In this document: piece by piece, positions 53,170 through 61,662 of the stretch | Layout: each line of letters begins with the position of its first letter | Position numbering within the stretch: the stretch's first letter is position 1 | Source of the DNA: Pseudomonas sp. GM21 | GTDB lineage: Bacteria > Pseudomonadota > Gammaproteobacteria > Pseudomonadales > Pseudomonadaceae | DNA length: 62,678 bases | Assembly: GCF_000282215.1 (NCBI RefSeq) | Contig: NZ_AKJS01000194.1 | Coordinates: forward strand, 1 to 62,678 | Direction: 5' to 3' | Translations under genes and position numbers: made by a program | The notes under the pieces: model-generated | Told to the model about the DNA's origin: nothing | Database searches by the model: none | The model's input: only the letters and a program-made list of their open reading frames with translations

Positions 53170-53265
53170 CGCTCGACATTCAGTAAGAAATAAGGGTTTT
53201 CTGTGTTGAAGAATATGGTTATAAAAATCTATTTATAAATAATTTATAAGCATTAGCTTAGTGGG
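53170..53265 (-). promoter_or_regulatory. AT-rich promoter region of orphan binding protein
   Basis: Strongly AT-rich with TAAGC-ATTA-GCTTA (53247-53260), a perfect inverted repeat, and further TTATAAATAATTTATAA direct/inverted motifs. The GCTTAG core recurs in other sulfur-gene promoters of this window. Confidence 0.5.
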
Positions 53266-53330
53266 TTTAGGGTTGCGCTCTTCGTGGGCCTCCACTTGGT
53301 CCGCGGGCGATGACAGCAGATCGACTGAAA

Positions 53331-54290
53331 TCAATCCCCGCGTTGCGCGTTCGCCTGATTCTCCAGGGCCAGGCCATTGAGAAAACGTTCGAGATTGGCC
53401 AGGAAGCTGTCGGCGATTTCATAGCGGCTGTTGCTGGAAATGGCCGAGGTGTGGGGTGACAGACGCACCCTCGAATGGGCGTAGAGCGGATGACCGTCCG
53501 GCAACGGTTCAGGTTCGGTGACGTCCAGCGAGGCCAGGCCGATGCGTCCGCTCTCCAGAGCTTCGAGCAACGCCTCGTGGTCGAGCAAACCACCCCGGGC
53601 AATGTTGATCAGGTGCAGGCCTGGTTTCGCGCTGTCGAGTACAGCGCTGTCGACGATGTGCCGGGTCGCATCGGTCAAGGGCGCGGCCAGCACCAGATGA
53701 TGAGAGCGGGAAAACAGATCATGGATATCCCGCGCCGCTTCGACGCCTTCTACCTCGAAGGTTGTCTGACTCTGACGCAACGCCAGCACCTTGATGCCCA
53801 GGGCGTGGGCCTTGGTGGCCAGGCTGCGGCCGATGGCACCAAAGCCGAGAATCCCCAGCGTGGTGCCCTTGAGCGGCGTCAGCGCAGTGAAACTCCATTG
53901 CGCGTCATGTACCCAAATATCTGGTAGCCGTTTGGCGGCAGCGAAGATCGCGGCAAGGGCGAATTCGGCGATGTTCTCGGCGGCGCTGCCGCGCGAGGTG
54001 CTGACTGGCGGGCCGTTGAACAGCCAAGGCGGGTAGAAATCGATGCCCGACGACACCACTTGTATCCATTGCAGGCCATAGGGCCAACCCGGCGGCGGTG
54101 TGTCCGGCGCCTGATAGCCGCGCACATTGATCGGCCGTGCCAGCAGAATGCTGACCTCGGCTGGCAAGTCGCTGGGTACGCCCGTGGGCACACCGATGAC
54201 GCGGGCCTCGGGGTGGGTTTGTGCGAGGCGCTGGCGGATCACTTCGTTGAAATCTTCGTCCAGTTGGCTGGCGATGACAAGCTGGCTCAT
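53331..54290 (-). CDS. D-2-hydroxyacid dehydrogenase, NAD-binding
   Basis: 319 aa. The Rossmann motif LGILGFGAIGRSLA (about 145-158) and the later RGG-LLDHEALLEAL, VTEPEPLPDGHPLY and SPHTSAIS segments fit the D-isomer 2-hydroxyacid dehydrogenases; the catalytic Arg is in NIARGGLLD, Glu in DVTEPEP, His in SPHTSA. It reduces or oxidises a 2-oxo/2-hydroxy acid. The ATGA overlap with the SfnB-like gene couples it to the sulfur operon. The substrate is unknown. Confidence 0.85.
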   Translation of the reverse strand: MSQLVIASQLDEDFNEVIRQRLAQTHPEARVIGVPTGVPSDLPAEVSILLARPINVRGYQAPDTPPPGWPYGLQWIQVVSSGIDFYPPWLFNGPPVSTSRGSAAENIAEFALAAIFAAAKRLPDIWVHDAQWSFTALTPLKGTTLGILGFGAIGRSLATKAHALGIKVLALRQSQTTFEVEGVEAARDIHDLFSRSHHLVLAAPLTDATRHIVDSAVLDSAKPGLHLINIARGGLLDHEALLEALESGRIGLASLDVTEPEPLPDGHPLYAHSRVRLSPHTSAISSNSRYEIADSFLANLERFLNGLALENQANAQRGD

Positions 54291-55474
54291 GGGCGCTCCT
54301 TTGGCTGGCGCTGGGCGAAGACGGCTTTACCGACCCCTTGCAGGATGGCGTCGTTTTGCGGCGTATGGACGCGGCTGCACAGCACATCGCGGTAGTGCCG
54401 TTGCAGCGGGTTGCTGCGTGACAGACCCGGATTGCCCGACGCCTCGATGGCCAGCTCCACCGCACGAATCGCGTTGCCAGTCACCAGGTATTTCAGTTGC
54501 GCCGCATTACTGGTCGGAGTGTGGCCCTCTGCGGCGGCGTCGAGCAGGCTACGGTTGGCGAACAGCAAGGTGTCGATGTGGCCGACGGTTTCCTGAAAGC
54601 GCGGCAGGGTCGACAGCGATGCACCGAGGTTGGACGGCTTGCGTGTTTCCAGCCAGCCCACCAGCCAGTCGCGGGCGGCTTGAGCGACCCCGTCATAGAC
54701 GGATGACAGCAACACCGACATCCACAGCAAACCCTCGCCGTCCAGTTCAGGCTGCGGCGAGCTCCAGCGGCTGACGCTGACCGCGTGATCCAGCGGCACC
54801 AGCACATTGTCGAACACCACTTCATGGCTGCACGTGGCGCGCATGCCCAAGTGATCCCAATCTTCGATGATGCTGATGCCCGGTGTGTCTTTGTGCACCA
54901 GCCAGGCACCGACCAGCGGATCTTCATCATTGCTGCGCGCCCAGAGGCTGAACCAGGTCAGGCCATGGCTGCCGGTGGAGTAGATTTTCCGCCCGCTGAT
55001 TCGCCAGCCTGCCGCGGTACGCCTTGCGATGGTGGCGGGCAAACCGCCGCGTGCCGGAGTTCCCAGGTCAGGTTCGACCCGTAGGGCATTGATCAGCGCG
55101 CCCTCCCGCACGGCGTCTTGGGCCACCTGCAAGCGCAACGCTTCGGGCCAGTTTTGATTGTCTTGCAAACGCGCATGCTGGATGTACTGCATCACCAGAA
55201 TCAGCGCCGTCGACGGCTCGCCTTTGGCGATAGCACGGATCACCTTGCGTGCCTGTGCGAGGTTCGCGCCACCGCCACCCAGGGCTTTGGGTATGGTCAG
55301 CGCGAGGAGGCCGTGCTCATGCAATAGCTTGAAGTTGTCGTGGGGGAAGGTGCCGTTTTCGTCATGGACGTGGGCACTGGCGCCCAGTTGTGCGCTGATG
55401 CGTTCAAGTAATGTCTCGAAATTGGCCGCTTCGATTGAACGCAGTGCTGGCGAATGTTTAGAGGAAAGGCTCAT
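54287..55474 (-). CDS. Acyl-CoA-dehydrogenase-fold flavoprotein, SfnB/DszC-like
   Basis: 395 aa from the ATG giving MSLSSKHSPALRS; a longer frame runs into the preceding monooxygenase gene. N-terminal helical domain (FPHDNFKLLHEHGLLALTIPKALGGGGA), middle beta domain (GRKIYSTGSHGLTWFSLWAR) and C-terminal helical domain (LKYLVTGNAIRAVELAIEASGNPGLSRSNPLQRHYRDVLC) are those of the sulfur-acquisition oxidoreductase/DszC branch. The active-site Glu of true acyl-CoA dehydrogenases is not evident. These enzymes are flavin monooxygenases acting on sulfides, sulfoxides or sulfones. Second in an operon after the LLM monooxygenase. Confidence 0.85.
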   Translation of the reverse strand: MSLSSKHSPALRSIEAANFETLLERISAQLGASAHVHDENGTFPHDNFKLLHEHGLLALTIPKALGGGGANLAQARKVIRAIAKGEPSTALILVMQYIQHARLQDNQNWPEALRLQVAQDAVREGALINALRVEPDLGTPARGGLPATIARRTAAGWRISGRKIYSTGSHGLTWFSLWARSNDEDPLVGAWLVHKDTPGISIIEDWDHLGMRATCSHEVVFDNVLVPLDHAVSVSRWSSPQPELDGEGLLWMSVLLSSVYDGVAQAARDWLVGWLETRKPSNLGASLSTLPRFQETVGHIDTLLFANRSLLDAAAEGHTPTSNAAQLKYLVTGNAIRAVELAIEASGNPGLSRSNPLQRHYRDVLCSRVHTPQNDAILQGVGKAVFAQRQPKERP

Positions 55475-55571
55475 GGTGAATTCACTCGATCGAAAAGGGT
55501 GAGTGTCGTTATTTTTTATTGTGATCAACTGTGGCGAGATTCGGTGCACAACTGCAGCAGGAGGGATTCGC

Positions 55572-56924
55572 TCATGCCAGCGCCTCGCTTTTTTCCTCAG
55601 CCTTGAGGGCGGTGCGCGCGTGACGGTTGATCGGGACTTGCAGGCCAAGATTGTCGCGCAGGGTGCTGCCGCTGTACTCGTCGCGGAACAGGCCGCGCTG
55701 TTGCAGGACCGGCACGACCAGTTCGGTGAAATATTGCAGGCCGTCGGGCAACAACGAGTTGATGATGAAACCGTCCGCCGCACCTTCTTCGAACCACTTT
55801 TGAATCGCGTCGGCGACGTGCTCGGGGGTGCCGACGAAATCCCGGCGCGGCCTTGAGAAGCGCAGGGCGACTTCACGCAAGGTCAGGCCTTCGTCCTTGG
55901 CCAACTGCTTGATCCGGTCTGATCCGCCTTTCTGGCTGTTGGACCCCAGATCGCCCAGCTCGGGGAACGGTGCATCCAGCGGGTACTGGCTGAAATCATG
56001 ATCATTGAATGGCCGGCCGAGGGCGACGATGGCGTCTTCGATGGTCACCAGTTCCACGGCTTGTTGATAGCGGCTTTCCACTTCGGCTTCATCGTGCCCT
56101 ACGATCGGACGAATGCCCGGCAGGATCGACAGTATCTCTGAATCGCGACCGAAGCCGCTGGCGCGTTTTTTCAGGTCCTGATAGTAGGCATGTGCGTCCT
56201 CGAAGCCTTCGGGGAGGACGAAAATCGCGTCAGAGTTCTGCGCGGCGAAATTGCGTCCGGCCTCAGAGGTGCCGGCCTGGAAAATCGGCGGTTGTCCTTG
56301 TTTCGAACGGGCGATGTTGAGCGGACCCTTCACCGAGAAAAACTCACCCTTGTGCTCCAAAGCATGCAACTTGCCAGGGGTGAAAAACTCGCCGCTTTGC
56401 TTGTCGTAGGCGAAGGCATCGTCTTCCCAGGAATCCCACAGGCCCTTGACCACATTCACGTGCTCTTTGGCGATGCGGTAGCGAACGGCGTGGGGCGGGT
56501 GTTCAGCCTTGCTGAAGTTATCGGCGGTGCCGCTGAGCCAGGACGTCACCACGTTCCACCCTGCGCGACCACCGCTGATGTGATCCAGCGAGGCGAGTTG
56601 GCGGGCAACCTGGAACGGTTCGGTGTAGCTGACCGTGACCGTCGCCACCAGTCCGATGTTGTGCGTCGTGGCTGCCAGGGCCGAGAGAATGGTCAACGGC
56701 TCGAAGCGGTTGAGGTAATGCGGGCTGGATTTCTCGTGAATGTGCAGGCTGTCGGCAATGAACACGAAATCGAACTTGGCCGCCTCGGCCAGTTGTGCCT
56801 GCTGCTTGTAGAAGTCGAAGCTCACGCTGGCGTTGGGCCGGGCCTGCGGGTGGCGCCATTCGCCCCATCCGTGGCCGACGCCATGGACCATCGCACCGAA
56901 TTTCAGTTGGCGTTGTTTGCTCAT
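55572..56924 (-). CDS. FMN-dependent monooxygenase, NtaA/SnaA/DszA family (LLM class) 2
   Basis: 450 aa. Same family as the gene at 45529 but clearly different in sequence: FKF-type start LKFGAMVHGVGHGWGEWRH, VFIADSLHIHEKSSPHYLNRFEPLTILSALAATTHNIGLVATVTVSYTEPFQVARQLASLDHISGGRAGWNVVTS and PPIFQAGTSEAGRNFAA. Resembles dimethyl-sulfide/nitrilotriacetate-type monooxygenases. It needs FMNH2 from a reductase not encoded here. Preceded by binding protein 4 and followed by the SfnB-like enzyme. Confidence 0.9.
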   Translation of the reverse strand: MSKQRQLKFGAMVHGVGHGWGEWRHPQARPNASVSFDFYKQQAQLAEAAKFDFVFIADSLHIHEKSSPHYLNRFEPLTILSALAATTHNIGLVATVTVSYTEPFQVARQLASLDHISGGRAGWNVVTSWLSGTADNFSKAEHPPHAVRYRIAKEHVNVVKGLWDSWEDDAFAYDKQSGEFFTPGKLHALEHKGEFFSVKGPLNIARSKQGQPPIFQAGTSEAGRNFAAQNSDAIFVLPEGFEDAHAYYQDLKKRASGFGRDSEILSILPGIRPIVGHDEAEVESRYQQAVELVTIEDAIVALGRPFNDHDFSQYPLDAPFPELGDLGSNSQKGGSDRIKQLAKDEGLTLREVALRFSRPRRDFVGTPEHVADAIQKWFEEGAADGFIINSLLPDGLQYFTELVVPVLQQRGLFRDEYSGSTLRDNLGLQVPINRHARTALKAEEKSEALA

Positions 56925-56951
56925 GGTCTTACTCCTGAATCCGTCGCATCG

Positions 56952-57914
56952 TTATCGAGATGCCTGGTCGAGTTGGGCGCGCTTGGCGTTGAAGCTCTTG
57001 TCGAAGCCTTGGGACACGTCGATGTGTTTGCCGAGAATCCCTTCTTCCTGATAGATGTCGGCGGTGGTTTGCAGGCCGCCGATCACCTTGTCGTCGATTT
57101 CCACCGGTTGCATGTGCGTGCCTTTGTCCACGGCGACATGCACCGCCAGCGGCAGGCCGGTGACGCGCGCCTGGGCGGCGGCAAATTCCTCGGGGTGGAC
57201 GTTGGTCCAGCGATACGCACGATCAACCCGGGCGATAAAGTCCTCCAGTTGCTGACGTTTGTTGGCGATGGCCTGGCTGGTGGCGGCAAAGTACAAATGG
57301 TTGGTCAACAAGGTTTCGCCGCTGACCAGGACCTTGGCCTGGCTCTGGGTGGTGGAAATGGTGGTGAAGGGGTCCCAGGTCGACCAGGCGTCGGCGCTAC
57401 CGTTATCCAGCAGGATTCGCGACTCGCTCGGCAGCAGGTAAATGAACTGCACGTCGTGGGTGCTCAGGCCGGCGCTGCGCAAGGCCTTGATCGCCAGGAA
57501 GTGGCCGATGGAGCCACGGGTGGTGACGATCTTTTTGCCCTTCAGGTCGCTGGCATTGTTCAGCGACGAATCCTTGGGCGCGAGAATGGCCGTTGTATAG
57601 CGACCCTCGGCATGCACGATGCTGACGACCTTGATCGGCGCGCCGGCCCCGAGGGCGAACACATACGGCGCATCGCCCAAAGCGCCGATGTCTACCGCAC
57701 CGGCATTGAGCGCCTCGCCCAGTGGCGCGGCGGCCGGGAACTCGGAGAACTGGATGTCGTAGGGCACATTCTTCAGCTCGCCGGACACCTCCAGCAGCAC
57801 TTTGATCGTGGATTTCTGATTGGCTACCAGCAGCGGTTGCAGGTCTGCGGCGTGGGATGACGCAGTGAAGCCCAAGGTGCAAAAAAGGCTCAACAACAGG
57901 GATTTGGGTGACAT
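56952..57914 (-). CDS. Sulfonate-type ABC substrate-binding protein 4, operon leader
   Basis: 320 aa with signal peptide residues 1-22 (ends SHA). SsuA/TauA-like: NQKSTIKVLLEVSGEL, FPAAAPLGEALNAGAVDIGALGDAPYVFALGAGAPIKVVS, DLKGKKIVTTRGSIGHFLAIKAL, and DAWSTWDPF. More distant from binding proteins 1 and 2 than they are from each other. First gene of a four-gene minus-strand operon, with no permease or ATPase. Confidence 0.88.
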   Translation of the reverse strand: MSPKSLLLSLFCTLGFTASSHAADLQPLLVANQKSTIKVLLEVSGELKNVPYDIQFSEFPAAAPLGEALNAGAVDIGALGDAPYVFALGAGAPIKVVSIVHAEGRYTTAILAPKDSSLNNASDLKGKKIVTTRGSIGHFLAIKALRSAGLSTHDVQFIYLLPSESRILLDNGSADAWSTWDPFTTISTTQSQAKVLVSGETLLTNHLYFAATSQAIANKRQQLEDFIARVDRAYRWTNVHPEEFAAAQARVTGLPLAVHVAVDKGTHMQPVEIDDKVIGGLQTTADIYQEEGILGKHIDVSQGFDKSFNAKRAQLDQASR

Positions 57915-58176
57915 GGGAAACTCCAGGCAGGTGTTGCGCTTCGATTAACCTCCGCCTGGAAGAAGGGGTCGGTGTGGGTTGACGTTATCTCTATAAGAAA
58001 CGGCTGTGAAATTCTTTATGGTTATATGCTAATTATTAAGTTAGCTGATTATTGCGTTTATTATTATTAAATTAATGCATTTAAGGTGGTGCTGAAGCTA
58101 AGCAGCACGAACGCAGAACGCACCAGGCGCGAGAGAAGGTGTTGGTCTGAAGAGGAGGGGATGCTCAAGAAGAGCG
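57915..58176 (-). promoter_or_regulatory. AT-rich promoter region of the second sulfur operon
   Basis: A 262-bp gap with no gene. It includes GCTAA (58028-58032) and TTAGC (58041-58045), an inverted repeat with 8-bp spacer, inside a 70-bp AT-rich tract (58010-58085). Probably the operator/promoter of the binding protein 4 operon. Confidence 0.5.
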
Positions 58177-58208
58177 GCACCCCGGTACTGACCGAGGTGC
58201 CGGGGTGC
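58177..58208 (-). terminator. GC-rich hairpin after the rhodanese gene
   Basis: GCACCCCGG (58177-58185) and CCGGGGTGC (58200-58208) form a 9-bp stem just downstream of the rhodanese stop codon. The downstream T-run on the minus strand is poor, so termination may be weak. Confidence 0.45.
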
Positions 58209-58214
58209 AAATGG

Positions 58215-59798
58215 CTAGATCACGAAAAATCCATGGGTGCCGTCGCGGGCCAATTGGTCGACCAATCCGAACTCCCAGTCCAGATAGGCCTGCATCGCTT
58301 CGCGCGGGCTATCGGTGCCTTCATAAGGGCGGCGGTAGCGATCAATGCGCGGGGACGCCAGACGGGTTTCGCCTTCTTCCAGAGGCAGGTGCGCGACGAT
58401 CCAGCTGGCCGTGCCACCCTTGAGCAGAAACACGGCTTTGCCAGTCAATGCCTCGACTTCGGCCACTGCCAGTCGCGCCAACTGACTGCTGCCGCAGGTC
58501 AGTACATAGCGCTCGGCCGATGGCACCTTGGCCAGTGCTTCACGCAGTTGCCCGCGCAATGCCCACCAGGCGCCTGGAATGTGGCGTTTGACATAATTGG
58601 CGCTGCTGGTGAAGTCCAGCACCGCAGTGTCATCGTGGGTCAGCCATTGCGCTAATGTCTCGGCGCTGATTTCTTCGGCCTGGCGGGGCGCGGGGACCGG
58701 TGCCTGCCACGCACCTTTTTCGCTGAAGTGTGCAGGCTGCAGGTCATCCAGCACATGCACTTCCCAACCCAGTTGTGCGAGCCAGGAAGCGGACATGTTG
58801 GCGCGCACGCCATCGTCGTCGACCAGCACCAGGCGCGCGCCACGCACGCTGGCGAAGTGGTCGGTTTCCTGCACCAGTTGCCCGCCGGGGGTCGAGCGGG
58901 CGGTTGGCAGGTGCCCGGCTTCGAATTCCTCCGGGGTGCGCACGTCGAACAGGTAAGTGCTGCGGGTCGGTTCCTGCTGCCAGCGTTGCAGGTCGGCAAT
59001 TTTTGCTCGGCCCACCCGGGCTTTATCGGCGACGCGACGGGCATCGCCGGCGGCAATTTGCCGATGCTCTTCGCTGGTCGGGGCGAATCGGCGCGACTGG
59101 CCGTGCTGCAGTTTTTGCCCGGCGAGGGTCCAGCCAATGGTGCCGTTGCGCAGGGCTGAAACGGGGTTGGCGATGCCGGAGTTAATCAACGACTGCGTGC
59201 CGATGATGCTGCGGGTGCGACCGGCGCAGTTGACGATGATGCGCGTTGCTGGGTCCGGTGCCAACTCCCGGGCGCGCAGTACCAATTCCGCCCCCGGTAC
59301 GCTGATGCCGGTGGGAATGCTCATGGTCTGGTATTCATCGAAACGCCGGGCATCGAGCACTACCACATCGGCCTCGTTATCGAGCAGGGCCTGAACTTCT
59401 TCGGCTGCCAGTGACGGCGTATGGCGCTGGCTTTCGACCAGTTCGCCAAAGGCTTTGCTCGGCACATTGACGTCGATGAACAATTCGCCACCGGCGCGGC
59501 GCCAACCCTCCAGGCCCCCTTCGAGCAGACTGACATTGATGTAGCCGAGGTCGTGCAGACGCTGAGCGGCGATGCTTGCCAGGCCTTCGCCATTGTCGTA
59601 GACCGTCACGAGGGTATCGCGCCGGGGAATTCGCGAGAACACCTCCAGTTCAAGTTTCGACAATGGAATGTTGGCGGCGAACAGCGGATGCGACTCGGCA
59701 AAGGGTGCTTCTTCTCGCACATCCAGCAGCGCCAATTCTTCACGGTTCAGCAGAGCTTGGCGAATCTTGGCGAAGGAGCGGGTCGGTAGGGTGCTCAT
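58215..59798 (-). CDS. Four-domain rhodanese sulfurtransferase
   Basis: 527 aa, four rhodanese domains in a row (about residues 8-105, 130-228, 262-355 and 375-470) plus a C-terminal tail. Catalytic loops: domain 2 VNCAGRTRS with Cys191 and domain 4 LTCGSSQLA with Cys435 have the active Cys; domain 1 (VYDNGEGLA) and domain 3 (VDDDGVRAN) have Asp/Asn instead. So inactive and active domains alternate, as in a duplicated two-domain TST. It moves sulfane sulfur between donors and acceptors such as thiosulfate, cyanide, glutathione or protein thiols. ATGA overlap with the thiol dioxygenase gene. Confidence 0.88.
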   Translation of the reverse strand: MSTLPTRSFAKIRQALLNREELALLDVREEAPFAESHPLFAANIPLSKLELEVFSRIPRRDTLVTVYDNGEGLASIAAQRLHDLGYINVSLLEGGLEGWRRAGGELFIDVNVPSKAFGELVESQRHTPSLAAEEVQALLDNEADVVVLDARRFDEYQTMSIPTGISVPGAELVLRARELAPDPATRIIVNCAGRTRSIIGTQSLINSGIANPVSALRNGTIGWTLAGQKLQHGQSRRFAPTSEEHRQIAAGDARRVADKARVGRAKIADLQRWQQEPTRSTYLFDVRTPEEFEAGHLPTARSTPGGQLVQETDHFASVRGARLVLVDDDGVRANMSASWLAQLGWEVHVLDDLQPAHFSEKGAWQAPVPAPRQAEEISAETLAQWLTHDDTAVLDFTSSANYVKRHIPGAWWALRGQLREALAKVPSAERYVLTCGSSQLARLAVAEVEALTGKAVFLLKGGTASWIVAHLPLEEGETRLASPRIDRYRRPYEGTDSPREAMQAYLDWEFGLVDQLARDGTHGFFVI

Positions 59799-60403
59799 AG
59801 GGCTTGGTTCTCTTTGGACAAATCCCAGATATTGGGGAGAAAGGCGTTGGAATAACCGGAAATGAACAGCTTCTCGCTGCCGTCGGGCTGATACACCGCG
59901 CGGCGCACGGCTCCGATGTTGGCGCCATAAACATGAATGCTGATCGAGACCTGATCATCAAACGCGTTACTGACTTGATGAATGTCACCGACTTTGGGCG
60001 ACACGGCCTCAACCTGGCCCGGTCGCAAGTGCACCCGCTCACTTTCGGCGATCAGGGAGCCGTCGGTGTGGCGCTGGAAACCCTGGGAGTACTCCGCCCC
60101 CCGCAACATACCGATCAGCCCCCAAACCCGATGGTCATGGACCGGTGTGCTTTGCCCCGGTCCCCAGACAAAACTGACGATGCTGAAACGCTGCCGAGAA
60201 TCAGCATGCAGGAGGTATTGCTGATAGCGCTCCGGGTCTGGGCGGGCAAAATCCTCAGGCAGCCAATCGTCATGGCTGACCAATTGGCTGAGCAGTTTGC
60301 CGCCACGATGCAACAGATCACCCTCGCGAGGGTTGCTGTCGATCAGCTCCGCCAGGGCGCCTATGAATGCTCTGAGTCTTTCCGGGTGTCGGGCCTGGGT
60401 CAT
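59795..60403 (-). CDS. Thiol dioxygenase, 3-mercaptopropionate dioxygenase type
   Basis: 202 aa cupin. Iron ligands His89 and His91 (PVHDHRVWG) and His142 (GDIHQVSN). The Ser155-His157-Tyr159 triad and Arg168 are present. Gln62 (YQQYLL) stands where cysteine dioxygenases have Arg60, which marks the Gln-type enzymes that prefer 3-mercaptopropionate over cysteine; these residue numbers agree with those of the characterised P. aeruginosa enzyme. It adds O2 to the thiol to give the sulfinate, in the cytoplasm. It is divergent from a LysR gene and coupled to the rhodanese, the arrangement I recall around PA2601-PA2603. Confidence 0.88.
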   Translation of the reverse strand: MTQARHPERLRAFIGALAELIDSNPREGDLLHRGGKLLSQLVSHDDWLPEDFARPDPERYQQYLLHADSRQRFSIVSFVWGPGQSTPVHDHRVWGLIGMLRGAEYSQGFQRHTDGSLIAESERVHLRPGQVEAVSPKVGDIHQVSNAFDDQVSISIHVYGANIGAVRRAVYQPDGSEKLFISGYSNAFLPNIWDLSKENQAL

Positions 60404-60632
60404 GGCGATTCCATCGTTCGTTGTGAAGTTTTCCTTTTGATTTAAACATAATGTTTTTGATCAATATGCGATTGTTTGATGATTAGGATATAGCTGAAAG
60501 GAATTTATAGCCCGTTGGCATAGCACCAGACGCTATTGATTAGTGAGCTGGGGTGGGCCGGGCTATCCAGATACCGACAATAGAACTATGCTTTTCAGAC
60601 ATCTTATTGACTGTTCTCTATGTGCGGGCCAA
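60404..60632. promoter_or_regulatory. Divergent promoter between thiol dioxygenase and LysR genes
   Basis: A 229-bp AT-rich gap. It holds AAACAT-A-ATGTTT (60444-60456), a perfect palindrome, and a nearby ATCAA...TTGAT interrupted repeat (about 60461-60480). Palindromes of this type near a divergent LysR gene are likely autoregulatory and target operators. Confidence 0.55.
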
Positions 60633-61538
60633 ATGAAAATTGATGATATCGACGCCTTTGTCGAAGTGATTCGTTGCCAGTCCATCAGCCATGCCGCCGA
60701 GTCGCTCCAGTTGACCCAACCGGCCATCACGCGGCGCGTGCAGAACTTTGAGCAGGCCTTGGGCGTGGAGTTGTTCGACCGCAATACCAAGCCGCTCAAG
60801 CCCACCTTGATCGGCACGCGGGTGTACGAACAGTGCCGGGTGATCCTGCGGGAGATGGATGCGCTGCGCGAACTGGTGGCTACCGATGCGCCGCCCACCG
60901 GGCTGTTGCGCCTGGGCGTTCCGCAAACCATCGGTGATGTGGTGTTGCTCGACGCACTCAAGCATCTGCGCATCGAGTACCCCGAACTGCGCGCGCAGGT
61001 GGCCACGGGCTGGGGCAGTCAATTGGTCGGCAAGATCGAGCGCGGAGAGCTGGACGCGGCAGCTGCATTGTTCCCGGCGGGGAAGGTTTTTCCGGACAAC
61101 GTTGTCGGCGAGTCGATCGGCAAGGTGGAGTTGGTAGTGGTGTGCGCCAAGACCCAGTTGCCCAAGCGTCCGTGCAAACTGGCTGATGTTTATCAGAATG
61201 GCTGGATTCTCAATCCCGATGGTTGCGGGTTCCGCGCCGGGTTGCAGCGAACCCTGTCGGACCAGGGCCTGGCCCTGAGGGTCAATCTGGAAACCTTCGG
61301 CACCGAGTTACAACTGGGCCTGGTGGCCGATGGTCAGGGGCTCGGATTGGTGCCGCGTCCGTTGCTGGAGCGCAGCGCTCATTTCGATCAGTTGGCGGTC
61401 ATGCCGCTGAAAGATTTCAAACCGGTGATGGACCTGTGGCTGATCTATCCGCACTTTCTCGGCAACCTCCAAGGACCGGTGGATACCTTTGGCAATCTGG
61501 TTGCTGCATCGCTGCAGAAGATCAAGAGCGCGGCGTGA
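60633..61538 (+). CDS. LysR-family transcriptional regulator
   Basis: 301 aa from the ATG giving MKIDDIDAFVEVIRCQSISHAAESLQLTQPAITRRVQNFEQALGVELFDRNTKPLK, the canonical LysR winged helix-turn-helix; an upstream 30-codon extension is not family-like. The C-terminal part is a periplasmic-binding-like effector domain (about 90-295). Divergent from the thiol dioxygenase/rhodanese pair and therefore their likely regulator, responding to a thiol or sulfur metabolite. Confidence 0.92.
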   Translation: MKIDDIDAFVEVIRCQSISHAAESLQLTQPAITRRVQNFEQALGVELFDRNTKPLKPTLIGTRVYEQCRVILREMDALRELVATDAPPTGLLRLGVPQTIGDVVLLDALKHLRIEYPELRAQVATGWGSQLVGKIERGELDAAAALFPAGKVFPDNVVGESIGKVELVVVCAKTQLPKRPCKLADVYQNGWILNPDGCGFRAGLQRTLSDQGLALRVNLETFGTELQLGLVADGQGLGLVPRPLLERSAHFDQLAVMPLKDFKPVMDLWLIYPHFLGNLQGPVDTFGNLVAASLQKIKSAA

Positions 61539-61554
61539 GGCGGGAAAGCGTTGT

Positions 61555-61600
61555 TATCATAAAAAATAATAATAATTAGCTTAGATTAAAATGTGCTTTT
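61555..61600 (+). promoter_or_regulatory. AT-rich promoter region of the class II aldolase gene
   Basis: ATAATAATTAGCTTAGATTAAAATG contains ATTAGCTTAG, the same ten bases as in the promoter of orphan binding protein 2 (53252-53261). About 80-100 bp before the start codon. Confidence 0.4.
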
Positions 61601-61662
61601 TATTATTTTTTGCCATCCCATAGGCTTGCTGGAGTCCTTAAGACCATCCAGGAAGTTTTGCC

